Below are positions 8,347-16,205 of a DNA stretch of 21,578 bases, piece by piece (the first letter of the stretch is position 1; every line of letters starts with the position of its first letter). Below the pieces are notes generated by a model. It was not told the DNA's origin. It searched no databases and worked only from the letters and a program-made list of their open reading frames with translations. The stretch comes from an uncultured Bacteroidota bacterium (GTDB lineage Bacteria > Bacteroidota > Bacteroidia > UBA7662). Where the stretch lies: assembly GCA_903908015.1 (NCBI GenBank), contig CAIVQI010000011.1, positions 1-21,578 of the forward strand, read 5' to 3'. Position numbers and translations under genes: made by a program.

Positions 8347-9252
8347 GTGACTGAAAACACGTACAGCGACGAACGACTTCGGGCTATGGTTTCCCTTTTG
8401 GACGATCCTGACCCAGAAATTCACCGGCAAGTGCAACAGGATTTGGATGCTCTTGGGGTGAAAGCTGTGGCCCAATTGGAAGATCTTTGGATTCAAACAG
8501 AAGAGGTGAACGAGCGACGAAGCTTCGAGAAAGTCATTCACAGGCTTCAATGGAACAACATTCAACACAATTTGAAGGATTGGTTGAAGGGCGACCGATC
8601 AGATTTGCTGACTGCACTGTGCATCATTGCCCGTTACCAATACCCAAATCTCGATGAACAGGCCATTAGGCAAACCCTACAGGCGATCCGAATCGAGGTT
8701 TGGATGGGATTCAATGAGCAAATGACCGCACTCGAACAAGTGAGACACCTCAACCATGTGCTTTTTCGGGTGCATAAATTCCGGGGTAATACCGACGAGT
8801 ATTTAAATCCCAACAACAACTTCATCAATAAAGTACTTGAAACCAGAAAAGGAAACCCATTGATGGTTGGATTGGTGTATATGCTGATCGCCCAAAAGCT
8901 GGACCTGCCTATTTATGGTGTCAATCTACCCCAGCATTTTGTTTTGGCCTATCTGGAACGGGACGGTTTTATGAGTCCATTGAAAAAAGACGATGCCCAA
9001 CAGTCTCATCTACGCCGCCCTTTGTTTTATATCAACGCGTTTAATTTGGGCTCGGTTTTTGGGAAAAGAGACGTTGATCAATTTTTGAAAATGGTGCAGG
9101 TGGAACCCTCTGAACAATACTATAGAGCGTGCAGCAATACAGAGATTTTGTTGCGGCTATGCGCCAACTTAGAGTCGTCGTATCGTGACGCCGAGGAATT
9201 TCATAAAATCCCTGAAATACAAGCACTGGCACGTATCATCGGTGCCTTCTAA
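8347..9252 (+). CDS. SirB1/YchA-like transglutaminase-fold protein
   Basis: The protein has 301 residues. An N-terminal helical part (VSLLDDPDPEIHRQVQQDL, about 15-33) is followed by the Transglut_core2 domain. Its signature segments are YLNPNNNFINKVLETRKGNPLMVGLVYMLIAQKLDLPIYGVNLPQHFVL at about 156-204, a longer form of the 'D/N-x-x-N-S-F-L-x-x-V-L-x-x-R-x-G-x-P' and 'G-x-x-x-P-x-H-F' patterns. The usual Cys of active transglutaminases is not visible, so catalysis is doubtful. The biological role of SirB1 proteins is not settled. A GTG at 8347 is chosen because it gives a normal-length N-terminus; the first ATG at 8386 would start inside the VSLLDDPD helix. It probably shares a transcript with topA (18-bp gap) and converges with the coiled-coil gene. 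Confidence 0.82.
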   Translation: MTENTYSDERLRAMVSLLDDPDPEIHRQVQQDLDALGVKAVAQLEDLWIQTEEVNERRSFEKVIHRLQWNNIQHNLKDWLKGDRSDLLTALCIIARYQYPNLDEQAIRQTLQAIRIEVWMGFNEQMTALEQVRHLNHVLFRVHKFRGNTDEYLNPNNNFINKVLETRKGNPLMVGLVYMLIAQKLDLPIYGVNLPQHFVLAYLERDGFMSPLKKDDAQQSHLRRPLFYINAFNLGSVFGKRDVDQFLKMVQVEPSEQYYRACSNTEILLRLCANLESSYRDAEEFHKIPEIQALARIIGAF

Positions 9253-9295
9253 TTATTTCTTTGCCCTAGGAGAATGGAATGGGACCGAGATTGAC

Positions 9296-9309
9296 TTACT
9301 TTAAAGTAA
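9296..9309. repeat. 14-bp perfect palindrome over the coiled-coil gene stop codon
   Basis: TTACTTTAAAGTAA is a perfect palindrome at the junction of two convergent genes, and its first three bases are the stop codon of the minus-strand gene. It could form a small AT-rich hairpin in either transcript and might help terminate both. It has little GC and no clear U tract, so the terminator role is uncertain. Confidence 0.35.
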
Positions 9310-10195
9310 TTGAATTGTTCCCGATCAACGAGCCATCGCAAAATACCTCTACCTTATAGGTTCCCGTGTCAAATCGACCACCTTTATTCCAATATATACA
9401 CAATGGCGTGTCCTCTTGGTTATAGTCAACCGGGGCCAACGCAGTATATTTGAATTCTTTGCCCTGTAATGTTGTGGTGCCAGATCCTGTACCGTCAACC
9501 ATCATCAGAGCACCTTTTGGGTCGTAAATTCTGAGGTAAATAATACGATTGCCCTTCTTGGCCAATGCATTCTCCATGAGTGTCATGCATATTTTGAGTT
9601 TTTCAACTTTTGATGCCTTGCTAATCAGCTTTTCATTTGCGCCGGAGATCCGGACCCCGCTAAAACTCACCGTTTTTAATCGTAAAATTGAGCCCAATGC
9701 TACTTTGTTCGAAAGGTTTGCGTTATCATCACGCAGCCGTTCTGTATTGACACGCTCATTGTTCAAGTCCTGCCTTAATCCGGAATTTTCAGCGACCAAA
9801 ACTTGATTGGCCTGAATGAGAGAATCGATTTGTTTCAGGTAAAGTCTTTTGTAATACCCCAGTTGTTTGTTCTCATCTTTAAATTTTCTCAACTGGCTTT
9901 CGGTGACGCGATTTACAGCCAACATGCTATCCAATGAGGCACTTTTGGCAATAATGGATTGCTCGGCAACTTTTATCAATGAGTCAAGCTGGGCGTTTTG
10001 TCCTTTAAATGAGTTGATTTCACTAATGGCTTGCTGGATTTGAACCTCTTTCTCGAGCAATAGCTTTTGAGATTCCTCCTTCAGTTCACGATTCTTATTC
10101 CATATATTGAACAAAACAACCAATGTGCTAATAAGCAACAATAGGATAAGAAGAAAGCCAAGTTTATTCCGATTTGAAGAAGTTTCAGTTTGCAT
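9296..10195 (-). CDS. Membrane-anchored coiled-coil protein, unknown function
   Basis: The family is not recognised with confidence. From the ATG at 10195 it encodes 299 residues. A short polar N-terminus is followed by one hydrophobic helix at about 12-30 and then a long heptad-rich coiled coil at about 34-150 (many Leu, Ile, Glu, Lys, Gln). A C-terminal domain of about 130 residues is rich in beta-strand character, with YLRIYDPKGALMM and TGTYKVEVFCDG segments. The likely topology is a short cytoplasmic end, one membrane pass, and the rest in the periplasm. Hand-counted lines give about 35-43% GC against about 50% in neighbouring genes, so codon use differs. A longer frame up to 10366 exists, but the extra 57 codons overlap the ABC gene start and look non-coding. 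It is transcribed against both neighbours. Confidence 0.75.
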   Translation of the reverse strand: MQTETSSNRNKLGFLLILLLLISTLVVLFNIWNKNRELKEESQKLLLEKEVQIQQAISEINSFKGQNAQLDSLIKVAEQSIIAKSASLDSMLAVNRVTESQLRKFKDENKQLGYYKRLYLKQIDSLIQANQVLVAENSGLRQDLNNERVNTERLRDDNANLSNKVALGSILRLKTVSFSGVRISGANEKLISKASKVEKLKICMTLMENALAKKGNRIIYLRIYDPKGALMMVDGTGSGTTTLQGKEFKYTALAPVDYNQEDTPLCIYWNKGGRFDTGTYKVEVFCDGSLIGNNSITLK

Positions 10196-10212
10196 TTTTT
10201 TGAATTTGGGGA

Positions 10213-10220
10213 CAAAATTA
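10213..10220 (-). promoter_or_regulatory. Candidate -7 box of the coiled-coil gene
   Basis: On the minus strand this reads TAATTTTG, an exact TAnnTTTG match, 17 bases before the ATG at 10195. No good TTG -33 element was found at the expected distance. It lies in the 97-bp divergent gap shared with the ABC gene. The plus strand of that gap has only a weaker TATTTTTA at 10261-10268 that might serve the ABC gene. Confidence 0.38.
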
Positions 10221-10292
10221 GGGTTTACTTTTCTTTTCTCATAGAGACTAAAGCATTTACTATTTTTATGCTCAGAAATAAATGTAAGAACT

Positions 10293-12038
10293 TTGGAATT
10301 ATTGTGTGTTGATGATCTAACGGTGGCATTTGAATATGATACTTTGAGCAGAATTGTGTTAGACAATTTGAGCCTGCAACTAAATCAAGGGGAGATATTG
10401 TCTGTGATTGGCGAATCGGGTTCTGGTAAATCAATTTTCTCTCTGGCAATAATGGGATTGTTGCCCCCTACAGCCAAGATTGTGGATGGAACAATGAGCT
10501 GGTATGGTAATGGAGTTCCTTTTTTACCAAATGAGGCATACCAGCTTCAGGGAAGTGTAGATTTGCGGCTCTTAAATTCGGAGCAAAGAAGGCAGTTGCG
10601 TGCCCGTTCTATGTCGATGGTCTTTCAGGAGCCCATGACAGCCCTCAATCCAACGATGAAATGTGGGGTGCAAATCGAGGAGCGCATCAAAGTCATGAAG
10701 TCCTTTCAAGCAGTTCATGCCGTTCAGGATGTAGGGCGTTCAGAACGTTATGAGGTCAAACCACTGTTGGAGGAAGTCGAGCTTACCGAAATCGAGCGAA
10801 TTATTAATAGTTATCCCCATCAGTTGAGCGGTGGGCAACGGCAACGGCTCATGTTGGCGATGGCATTGGTCGGTGAACCTCAATTGCTCATTGCCGACGA
10901 GCCAACAACCGCACTCGATGCACGGGTGCAAGCCTCTATACTCCAATTACTCAAACGACTCGTTCGTTCGAGGGGACTCAGTATGCTGTTGATTAGTCAC
11001 GATCTCGGTTTGGTTGACCAGATGTCAGACGACGTTTTGGTCCTCCGTAAGGGAAAGACAATGGAATATGGAGCAACCCATAAGGTTCTGAGACATCCTC
11101 AATCGACCTACACTCAGGCCTTATTAGGCAGTCGCCTCGATCCGTCCAAAAAGAACATGAAGCTAGCCGTGCTCACAGATGAAGGAGAATTGACGGCCCC
11201 CGAACCGTGGATTAGACCGAGTCAGCCTCAGGAGGAGGAGGAACACCGCATGATGCTGGACATCAAGGGGCTGACCGTACGTTATCCTTTGCCAGACAAA
11301 ATATGGTCAAAGAGGCAGTACCACATGGCCTTGGAATCCATTGACCTTCATATTGCAAACGGAAAAACACTTGGATTGGTGGGGGAGTCGGGCTCTGGGA
11401 AAAGTACTTTGTCGCGGGTATTGGTGGGACTAACCCCAGCCAACGGGGGTGAAATTCGACTCAATGGAACGGTGTATCAACCCCATACGATCGACCCTAA
11501 AAAGCGAGCGCGTCTGGTTCAAATGATATTCCAAGACCCCTATGGTAGCCTTAATCCCTCCCAAAAAATAGGGGATATTTTATCAGAAGTAGTATGGGTG
11601 CACCGCTTACGGCCAAAGAATGCGCTCAGGGCTCGGGTAACCGAACTCCTGGATGCTGTTGGCTTGGGTGATGATTTTTCCATGCGTTATCCTTCGCAAT
11701 TGAGCGGAGGACAGCGACAACGCGTTGTGATAGCGAGAGCACTCGCTGCAGAACCGATGCTGTTGGTGTGCGATGAGTCGGTATCTGCGTTGGATGTGTC
11801 GGTCCAAGCCCAGGTGCTGAACCTCTTGAAATCACTTCAACAATCATTGAGGCTTACCTATTTGTTCATCTCCCATGACCTATCGGTTGTATACCATATG
11901 TCGGATGAGATTGCCGTCCTTCATCACGGTAAAATAGTGGAGTTGAAGAAGGCCAGTGAGTTATACAGCAATCCCGAGCATCCCTATACACGGCAGTTGC
12001 TGGCCTCAACCATGGTGCATTCACAATTTATCGCATAA
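10293..12038 (+). CDS. Fused double ATP-binding subunit of a peptide/nickel-type ABC transporter
   Basis: The protein has 581 residues and two complete nucleotide-binding domains. Domain 1 has Walker A GESGSGKS at 40-47, signature LSGGQRQR near 178, Walker B LLIADEPTTALD near 198 and a switch His in LISHDLGLV. Domain 2 has Walker A at 364-371, LSGGQRQRVVIARALA near 470, LLVCDESVSALD near 490 (Ser where Pro is usual after DE) and FISHDLSVV. Each domain is followed by a HPxxxYTxxLL segment typical of oligopeptide/dipeptide importers (OppD-OppF type; fused as in GsiA). No permease or binding protein gene is nearby, so partners must be elsewhere. The best start is the TTG at 10293 (MELLCVDDLTVAFE), since no in-frame ATG occurs upstream of the Walker A motif. 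RNase R follows 10 bp downstream. Confidence 0.93.
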   Translation: MELLCVDDLTVAFEYDTLSRIVLDNLSLQLNQGEILSVIGESGSGKSIFSLAIMGLLPPTAKIVDGTMSWYGNGVPFLPNEAYQLQGSVDLRLLNSEQRRQLRARSMSMVFQEPMTALNPTMKCGVQIEERIKVMKSFQAVHAVQDVGRSERYEVKPLLEEVELTEIERIINSYPHQLSGGQRQRLMLAMALVGEPQLLIADEPTTALDARVQASILQLLKRLVRSRGLSMLLISHDLGLVDQMSDDVLVLRKGKTMEYGATHKVLRHPQSTYTQALLGSRLDPSKKNMKLAVLTDEGELTAPEPWIRPSQPQEEEEHRMMLDIKGLTVRYPLPDKIWSKRQYHMALESIDLHIANGKTLGLVGESGSGKSTLSRVLVGLTPANGGEIRLNGTVYQPHTIDPKKRARLVQMIFQDPYGSLNPSQKIGDILSEVVWVHRLRPKNALRARVTELLDAVGLGDDFSMRYPSQLSGGQRQRVVIARALAAEPMLLVCDESVSALDVSVQAQVLNLLKSLQQSLRLTYLFISHDLSVVYHMSDEIAVLHHGKIVELKKASELYSNPEHPYTRQLLASTMVHSQFIA

Positions 12039-12048
12039 AACAGTAAGC

Positions 12049-14238
12049 ATGAGCAAGAAAAGTGGGGATCGCAACCGAAGGCTACGGGTCTACTCCGATG
12101 ATGTAACCCGTTTGATGCGAGAAGAACAGGGGAAACAGACCTTAAACCCCAAACAAATATCAGTCCGATTGGGCATAACCGATGTTATGGATCGGATTCT
12201 GCTGGAAGAGGCGATCGAAAAGTTATGTGTACAGAAAATTCTCGAACAAGTTGAGCCTGGTCAATACCGACTTCGTACAAAATCGGTCGATCCGGTTGCT
12301 GTTGCGGGCGTTGAAGGGTGGTTACAGTTCACCAATGGTGGTTCGGTTTTTTTGCGAAGAGCAGATGGTGGTGAAGATTTGAGGGTTAATGAGGACCGTC
12401 TGCAGGGCGTGCTTCCTGATGATAAGGTTGTCGTACGACTCCCTCGCAAAACCCCCCAACGCGGCCGTCCGAAAGTGGACGTTGTGGCCCTCATTGAGAG
12501 AACCCGTCGTTTCTATGTAGGCATACTCCAGCGTCAGGGAGCGACATGGCGGGTGGCAGTGGACCTACCCGGCTATCTGCTGCATTTTAAGTTAAACAAT
12601 GCCCCAAATTCAACAGATGATGAAGGGAAGAAGGTGGTTATTGAGGTGATCGATTGGCCATCCGGGCAACCGACCCCACAAGCGGAGTTGCGTGAAATAT
12701 TGGGCACTCCTGGCGATAATGATACTGAAATGCAGGCCATAGCTGCTGAATTTGGGTTTCCGCTTGGTTTTACTCAGGATGCACTCAATGAAGCGCACGC
12801 GTTTCCGCCGGAACCGGGCGAAAATGAGGCCAAAGGCCGACGGGATTTTAGGTCCATCCCTACCATCACCATTGATCCTGTCGACGCACGCGATTTTGAC
12901 GATGCGCTCTCGCTGCGAAAACTCAGCGATGACCGATGGGAATTAGGCGTTCATATCGCCGATGTGTCGCACTACGTACAATGCGGTGGTGCGCTCGACC
13001 GCGATGCCCGGGAACGGGCAACGTCCGTCTACCTCGTGGATCGGGTGATGCCCATGCTGCCCGAACACTTAAGTAATTTGGTTTGCTCGCTCAGACCTGA
13101 TGAGGATAAATTGGCATTCAGTGCTGTATTTGAGATTGATGGGCATGCCAATGTTCACGATGAGTGGTACGGTCGGACCATTATTCGTTCGCGTAAGCGG
13201 CTCACCTATGAGGAGGCGGAAGAAGTGATTGTGCAGCAGCGATCGGTTGATGTAGCATCAGTGTTTGATTGGGGTGAAATGGTATTGGAACTGAACCGTT
13301 TAGCCCTGGCATTGAAAGCAAAGCGGTTCGCTATGGGATCGATTCGCTTCGAATCGGAGGAACTTCGGTTCCAATTCGATGAACAGGGGAAGCCCACAGA
13401 GGTTTTCGTGAAACCCCATCTTCAATCACACAGCCTCATTGAGGAGTGTATGCTGCTCGCCAACCGCAGTGTATCGGCTTTTATGGCCAAACAAGCACAT
13501 GAACGATATAAAAACGCCATTGTCTATCGGGTACATGATCAACCTGATCCAGAACGTTTGGATAATTTTGCGCGATTTGCGGCACTTTTTGGATACAAAA
13601 TCCGGGTCGGAAGCAGAGAACAAATAACAACATCTTTAAACGATTTGGCTGATCAACTAGAGGGCAAGCCTGAGGCGGGTGTGGTGGAATCCATGGCCAT
13701 TCGGTCTATGGCCAAGGCACGCTATACCACTCAGAACATTGGGCACTATGGACTGGCTTTCACGCACTATACACACTTTACATCACCCATTCGCCGCTAT
13801 CCCGATCTCATGATCCACAGGCAATTGCAGGATATTCTCGATACCAAGCCACCGATGTCGACCTCGTTGGTTGAGGCTGATTGTGTGCACAGCAGTGATC
13901 GTGAAAAGGCAGCCGTGCAAGCCGAGCGAATTTCTGTTAAGATCAAACAAATAGAGATGTTGGAGGGAATGACGGGCAAGTTATTGGAGGGATGGGTTAG
14001 TGGCATTCAGGATTTCGGGTTTTTTGTCACCCTTCACCTGAGCAGAGGCGAAGGATTGGTGCGGTTCAACAGCATGGTCGATGACCGGTATTTTTTTGAT
14101 GAAAGGACATTCAGTGTGCGCGCACAGCGAAGCAAGTTGCAGCTGCGTTTGGGCGACCAGGTTCGGGTGCTGTTGAAAAAGGCAGATATTCGCACCCGAC
14201 AAGTCGATTTCGAGTTTATCCCGGACCACAAGGATTAA
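12049..14238 (+). CDS. rnr: Ribonuclease R (RNB family 3'-5' exoribonuclease)
   Basis: The protein has 729 residues and degrades structured RNA from the 3' end. The N-terminal part has a winged-helix-like segment (about 15-75) and cold-shock type OB folds. The RNB catalytic core begins near 270, with IDPVDARDFDDA at 275-286, so D276, D282, D284 and D285 are the metal-binding acids. HIADVSHYV, YLVDRVMPMLPEHLSN and HFTSPIRRYPDLMIHR follow and are hallmark segments. A C-terminal S1 domain spans about 642-725. There is almost no Lys-rich tail after S1, unlike the Escherichia coli enzyme. The start is the ATG at 12049 (MSKKSGDRNRRLRVY), just after the ABC stop; an upstream in-frame ATG lies inside the ABC gene and is unlikely. 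It probably shares a transcript with the ABC gene and the prenyl synthase. Confidence 0.96.
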   Translation: MSKKSGDRNRRLRVYSDDVTRLMREEQGKQTLNPKQISVRLGITDVMDRILLEEAIEKLCVQKILEQVEPGQYRLRTKSVDPVAVAGVEGWLQFTNGGSVFLRRADGGEDLRVNEDRLQGVLPDDKVVVRLPRKTPQRGRPKVDVVALIERTRRFYVGILQRQGATWRVAVDLPGYLLHFKLNNAPNSTDDEGKKVVIEVIDWPSGQPTPQAELREILGTPGDNDTEMQAIAAEFGFPLGFTQDALNEAHAFPPEPGENEAKGRRDFRSIPTITIDPVDARDFDDALSLRKLSDDRWELGVHIADVSHYVQCGGALDRDARERATSVYLVDRVMPMLPEHLSNLVCSLRPDEDKLAFSAVFEIDGHANVHDEWYGRTIIRSRKRLTYEEAEEVIVQQRSVDVASVFDWGEMVLELNRLALALKAKRFAMGSIRFESEELRFQFDEQGKPTEVFVKPHLQSHSLIEECMLLANRSVSAFMAKQAHERYKNAIVYRVHDQPDPERLDNFARFAALFGYKIRVGSREQITTSLNDLADQLEGKPEAGVVESMAIRSMAKARYTTQNIGHYGLAFTHYTHFTSPIRRYPDLMIHRQLQDILDTKPPMSTSLVEADCVHSSDREKAAVQAERISVKIKQIEMLEGMTGKLLEGWVSGIQDFGFFVTLHLSRGEGLVRFNSMVDDRYFFDERTFSVRAQRSKLQLRLGDQVRVLLKKADIRTRQVDFEFIPDHKD

Positions 14239-14265
14239 CTTTTTAAGACTATTTTTCTTACAAAC

Positions 14266-15264
14266 ATGAACCAATCTGTGAATCTCAAGTCAACCGATTC
14301 GATCGATGTGTGGCAGCATGCCATTCATCAAGCCATTTCATCCATAACATGGCCTGCGAACCCTGCGCCGCTTTACCGACCCATACAATATACCCTCGAG
14401 CATGGGGGCAAGCGTTTACGTCCCATGCTCTGTCTGCTTGGAGCAGACGTTTTGGGTGGATCAATGGATGATGCCATGCCGGCGGCGCTGGCGGTTGAGC
14501 TCTTCCATAATTTTACATTGCTGCATGACGACATCATGGACAATGCACCACTTCGACGTGGGCGTCCGACGGTTTTTGCGGCCAACGGTGCCAATGCGGC
14601 TATTCTGTCTGGCGATGCCCTGATGATCGCTGCCTATTCTCAATTGCAGGCGTATGAAGGAGCGCGTTTGTCGCAGTTGTTCTCTGTCTTTAACCGAACC
14701 GCCGATGAAGTGTGTGCGGGTCAACAATTTGATATGGATATGGAGCACCGTGAATGGGTAGACACAGCTGAATACATGCGGATGATTAGGCTCAAAACGG
14801 CAGTTCTTCTTGGGGCTTCGCTGCAAATGGGGGCCATTACGGCGGGGGCTAGCGAATCCGCCCAAAAGTGCCTGTATGAATTCGGTGTTCTGGCTGGGTT
14901 GGCCTTCCAAATTCAGGACGATGTTTTGGATGTGTATGGTGATCCTGATTCTTTCGGTAAAAAGCCCGGTGGTGATATTGATTCTGGCAAAAATTCTTAC
15001 CTACGGGTTCGGGCTATGGAAGTGGCCGACGAAGTCACGAGAGAAGCGTTACTTCAATGGTATTCTTCACCCAGCGGCGAAACAAGAATCAGAGAGGTTA
15101 AAAAAATATTTGATCATTTGGGTGTGCACCAAATGGCAATAGACCACATGAATGCACTGCTGGAAGAGGCCCGTATCAATTTATTCGCTACTCCCGGTGC
15201 GAACGGACGGTCAATGAATCGATTGTGGGACTTTTCACAAACACTCGTCACTAGAAGAACCTGA
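14266..15264 (+). CDS. Polyprenyl diphosphate synthase (trans-isoprenyl type)
   Basis: This protein of 332 residues condenses IPP with allylic diphosphates to make linear prenyl chains. HGGKRLRPMLCLLG near 45-58 is the first conserved basic motif. The first Asp-rich motif DDIMD is at 88-92 followed by LRRGRPT, and the second, DDVLD, is at 218-222 in FQIQDDVLDVYGD. A GKKPGGDIDSGKNSYL segment follows. Chain length is set by bulky residues just before the first DDxxD, which here include Phe, Thr and Leu. I cannot say reliably whether the product is farnesyl/geranylgeranyl (short) or octaprenyl-like (long, for menaquinone). The gene is 27 bp after rnr and ends in convergence with rpmA. MiaA in this window draws on the same precursor pool. 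Confidence 0.93.
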   Translation: MNQSVNLKSTDSIDVWQHAIHQAISSITWPANPAPLYRPIQYTLEHGGKRLRPMLCLLGADVLGGSMDDAMPAALAVELFHNFTLLHDDIMDNAPLRRGRPTVFAANGANAAILSGDALMIAAYSQLQAYEGARLSQLFSVFNRTADEVCAGQQFDMDMEHREWVDTAEYMRMIRLKTAVLLGASLQMGAITAGASESAQKCLYEFGVLAGLAFQIQDDVLDVYGDPDSFGKKPGGDIDSGKNSYLRVRAMEVADEVTREALLQWYSSPSGETRIREVKKIFDHLGVHQMAIDHMNALLEEARINLFATPGANGRSMNRLWDFSQTLVTRRT

Positions 15265-15269
15265 AATAA

Positions 15270-15285
15270 ACCACTCAAATGTGGT
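15270..15285. repeat. Small hairpin between convergent prenyl synthase and rpmA
   Basis: ACCAC (15270-15274) and GTGGT (15281-15285) form a 5-bp stem with a 6-base loop. It lies just after the prenyl synthase stop and before the end of the rpmA transcript. It could be part of a bidirectional terminator, but the stem is short and no T tract follows. Confidence 0.25.
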
Positions 15286-15391
15286 ACATGCTGTATTGGT
15301 TATCTCCTGATGGTTCAACTCTGTCTCCCATAGAAGACGCTTCATCGGTCGATTCAGAGGCGTTTTCCATGGAATCAACCTCAAAGAAAAT
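15275..15391 (-). other. Open frame continuing past the rpmA stop codon
   Basis: Directly after the rpmA TAA, the same reading frame stays open for 38 codons to a TGA at 15275-15277. It holds an ATG at 15370 that would give a free-standing 31-residue peptide. The residues after that ATG are Glu, Asp and Ser rich (MENASESTDEASSMGD), much like the preceding L27 tail. This may be the remnant of a longer tail cut by a stop codon, a tiny separate gene, or chance; 38 open codons are not rare by chance. The remainder of the 127-bp gap between the prenyl synthase and rpmA shows nothing else. Confidence 0.3.
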
Positions 15392-15796
15392 TTATTCAGG
15401 TGATACGTCTAGGTCAGTCTCCGTTTCTATTTCCTGATTTGTGGCATATGTTGGTGCTGGGGTAGCCGCCACCGAAGGAGAAACAACTCGATTGCTTGAA
15501 GTGGCGTGGGACGCGGTTTGGGTTGTTGCCATGCCATGTTGTTCCCTCGGCATAACCGATACAAATGAACGGTCTTTAATCCCCTTGCGAAACATCACAA
15601 CACCATCCACCAAAGCAAATAGGGTATGATCCTTTCCAATCCCAACGTTTTCACCTGGATGGTGACTGGTGCCGCGCTGGCGAACGATGATGTTGCCGCT
15701 TCGGGCCGACTGACCGCCAAAAATTTTCACTCCGAGTCGTTTGCTTTCCGACTCTCTTCCATTTTTGGAACTACCTACGCCTTTTTTATGTGCCAT
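15392..15796 (-). CDS. rpmA: 50S ribosomal protein L27 with long C-terminal extension
   Basis: Residues 1-85 are a standard L27. The MAHKKGVGSSKNGRESESKRLG N-terminus reaches toward the peptidyl transferase centre. GGQxxxxGNIIVRQRGT and GKDHTLFALVDGVVMFRKG follow, ending at VSVMPRE. The protein then continues for 49 residues to 134 with a Ser/Thr/Ala/Pro-rich segment (about 86-120) that turns acidic at the end (EIETETDLDVSPE). L27 is normally about 85-90 residues, so this tail is unusual and looks disordered. The N-terminus is of the non-cleaved type; there is no Firmicutes-like leader before MAHKKG. The gene lies 19 bp after rplU, the usual L21-L27 pair, and is probably transcribed with it from the rplU promoter. 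Confidence 0.95.
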   Translation of the reverse strand: MAHKKGVGSSKNGRESESKRLGVKIFGGQSARSGNIIVRQRGTSHHPGENVGIGKDHTLFALVDGVVMFRKGIKDRSFVSVMPREQHGMATTQTASHATSSNRVVSPSVAATPAPTYATNQEIETETDLDVSPE

Positions 15797-15815
15797 GGAT
15801 AAAAATCAATTTGTA

Positions 15816-16124
15816 CTAACCGATCGATTGAATGCTGAGTTTACTGAATTGTTGGCGGTGACCATTCATTTTTTGGTAACCCTTGCGGCGCTTCTTTTTG
15901 AAGACAAGTACTTTGTCGCCTTGAACATGGGATACCACTTGAGCGCGAACGCGTGCTCCTTGTACGTATGGTCTGCCAATTTGTACACCAGAACCATTTT
16001 CCATCAAAAGAACAGAATCAAATTCAATTTGTGCGCCTTCGGCAGCTTCAACCCTGTGAACATATAAAGATTGGTTCTCTCGAACCTTGAACTGCTGTCC
16101 TTTAATCTCAACAATCGCCATCAT
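15816..16124 (-). CDS. rplU: 50S ribosomal protein L21
   Basis: L21 is a 23S rRNA-binding protein of the large subunit. With the ATG at 16124 the product is 102 residues, starting MMAIVEIKGQQFKV, which aligns with the usual 'MYAIVEIxGKQFKV' start. An ATG one codon later (16121) is an alternative. The VLLMENGSGVQIGRPYVQGA segment and the basic end KVLVFKKKRRKGYQKMNGHRQQF are family hallmarks. A frame upstream to 16136 exists but adds non-family residues. It is followed by rpmA after 19 bp and is preceded by a good promoter box, so the pair probably forms its own transcription unit apart from tamL. Confidence 0.95.
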   Translation of the reverse strand: MMAIVEIKGQQFKVRENQSLYVHRVEAAEGAQIEFDSVLLMENGSGVQIGRPYVQGARVRAQVVSHVQGDKVLVFKKKRRKGYQKMNGHRQQFSKLSIQSIG

Positions 16125-16147
16125 AATCGTAAACAATTTTAAGGATG

Positions 16148-16155
16148 CAAAGATA
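16148..16155 (-). promoter_or_regulatory. Promoter -7 box of the rplU-rpmA operon
   Basis: On the minus strand this reads TATCTTTG, an exact TAnnTTTG match, 24 bases before the L21 ATG, giving a leader of about 15-18 bases. The region upstream is very AT-rich (T and A runs at 16156-16172), as expected at strong ribosomal promoters. A canonical TTG at -33 is not present. This is the best promoter in the window. Confidence 0.58.
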
Positions 16156-16205
16156 AGGAAAAATAAATAAAGTAGGTAGGAGGTATATGGTGTAGAAAAA
16201 TGAAG

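Noticed and set aside
10196..10366. Longer start for the coiled-coil protein (57 extra codons)
   Set aside because: The extra residues precede the natural short n-region and membrane helix, overlap the ABC gene start, and contain the TAATTTTG promoter box.
11956..12048. Upstream in-frame ATG for rnr inside the ABC gene
   Set aside because: The preceding codons look like the other frame of the ABC C-terminus, and the ATG at 12049 gives a normal RNase R N-terminus.
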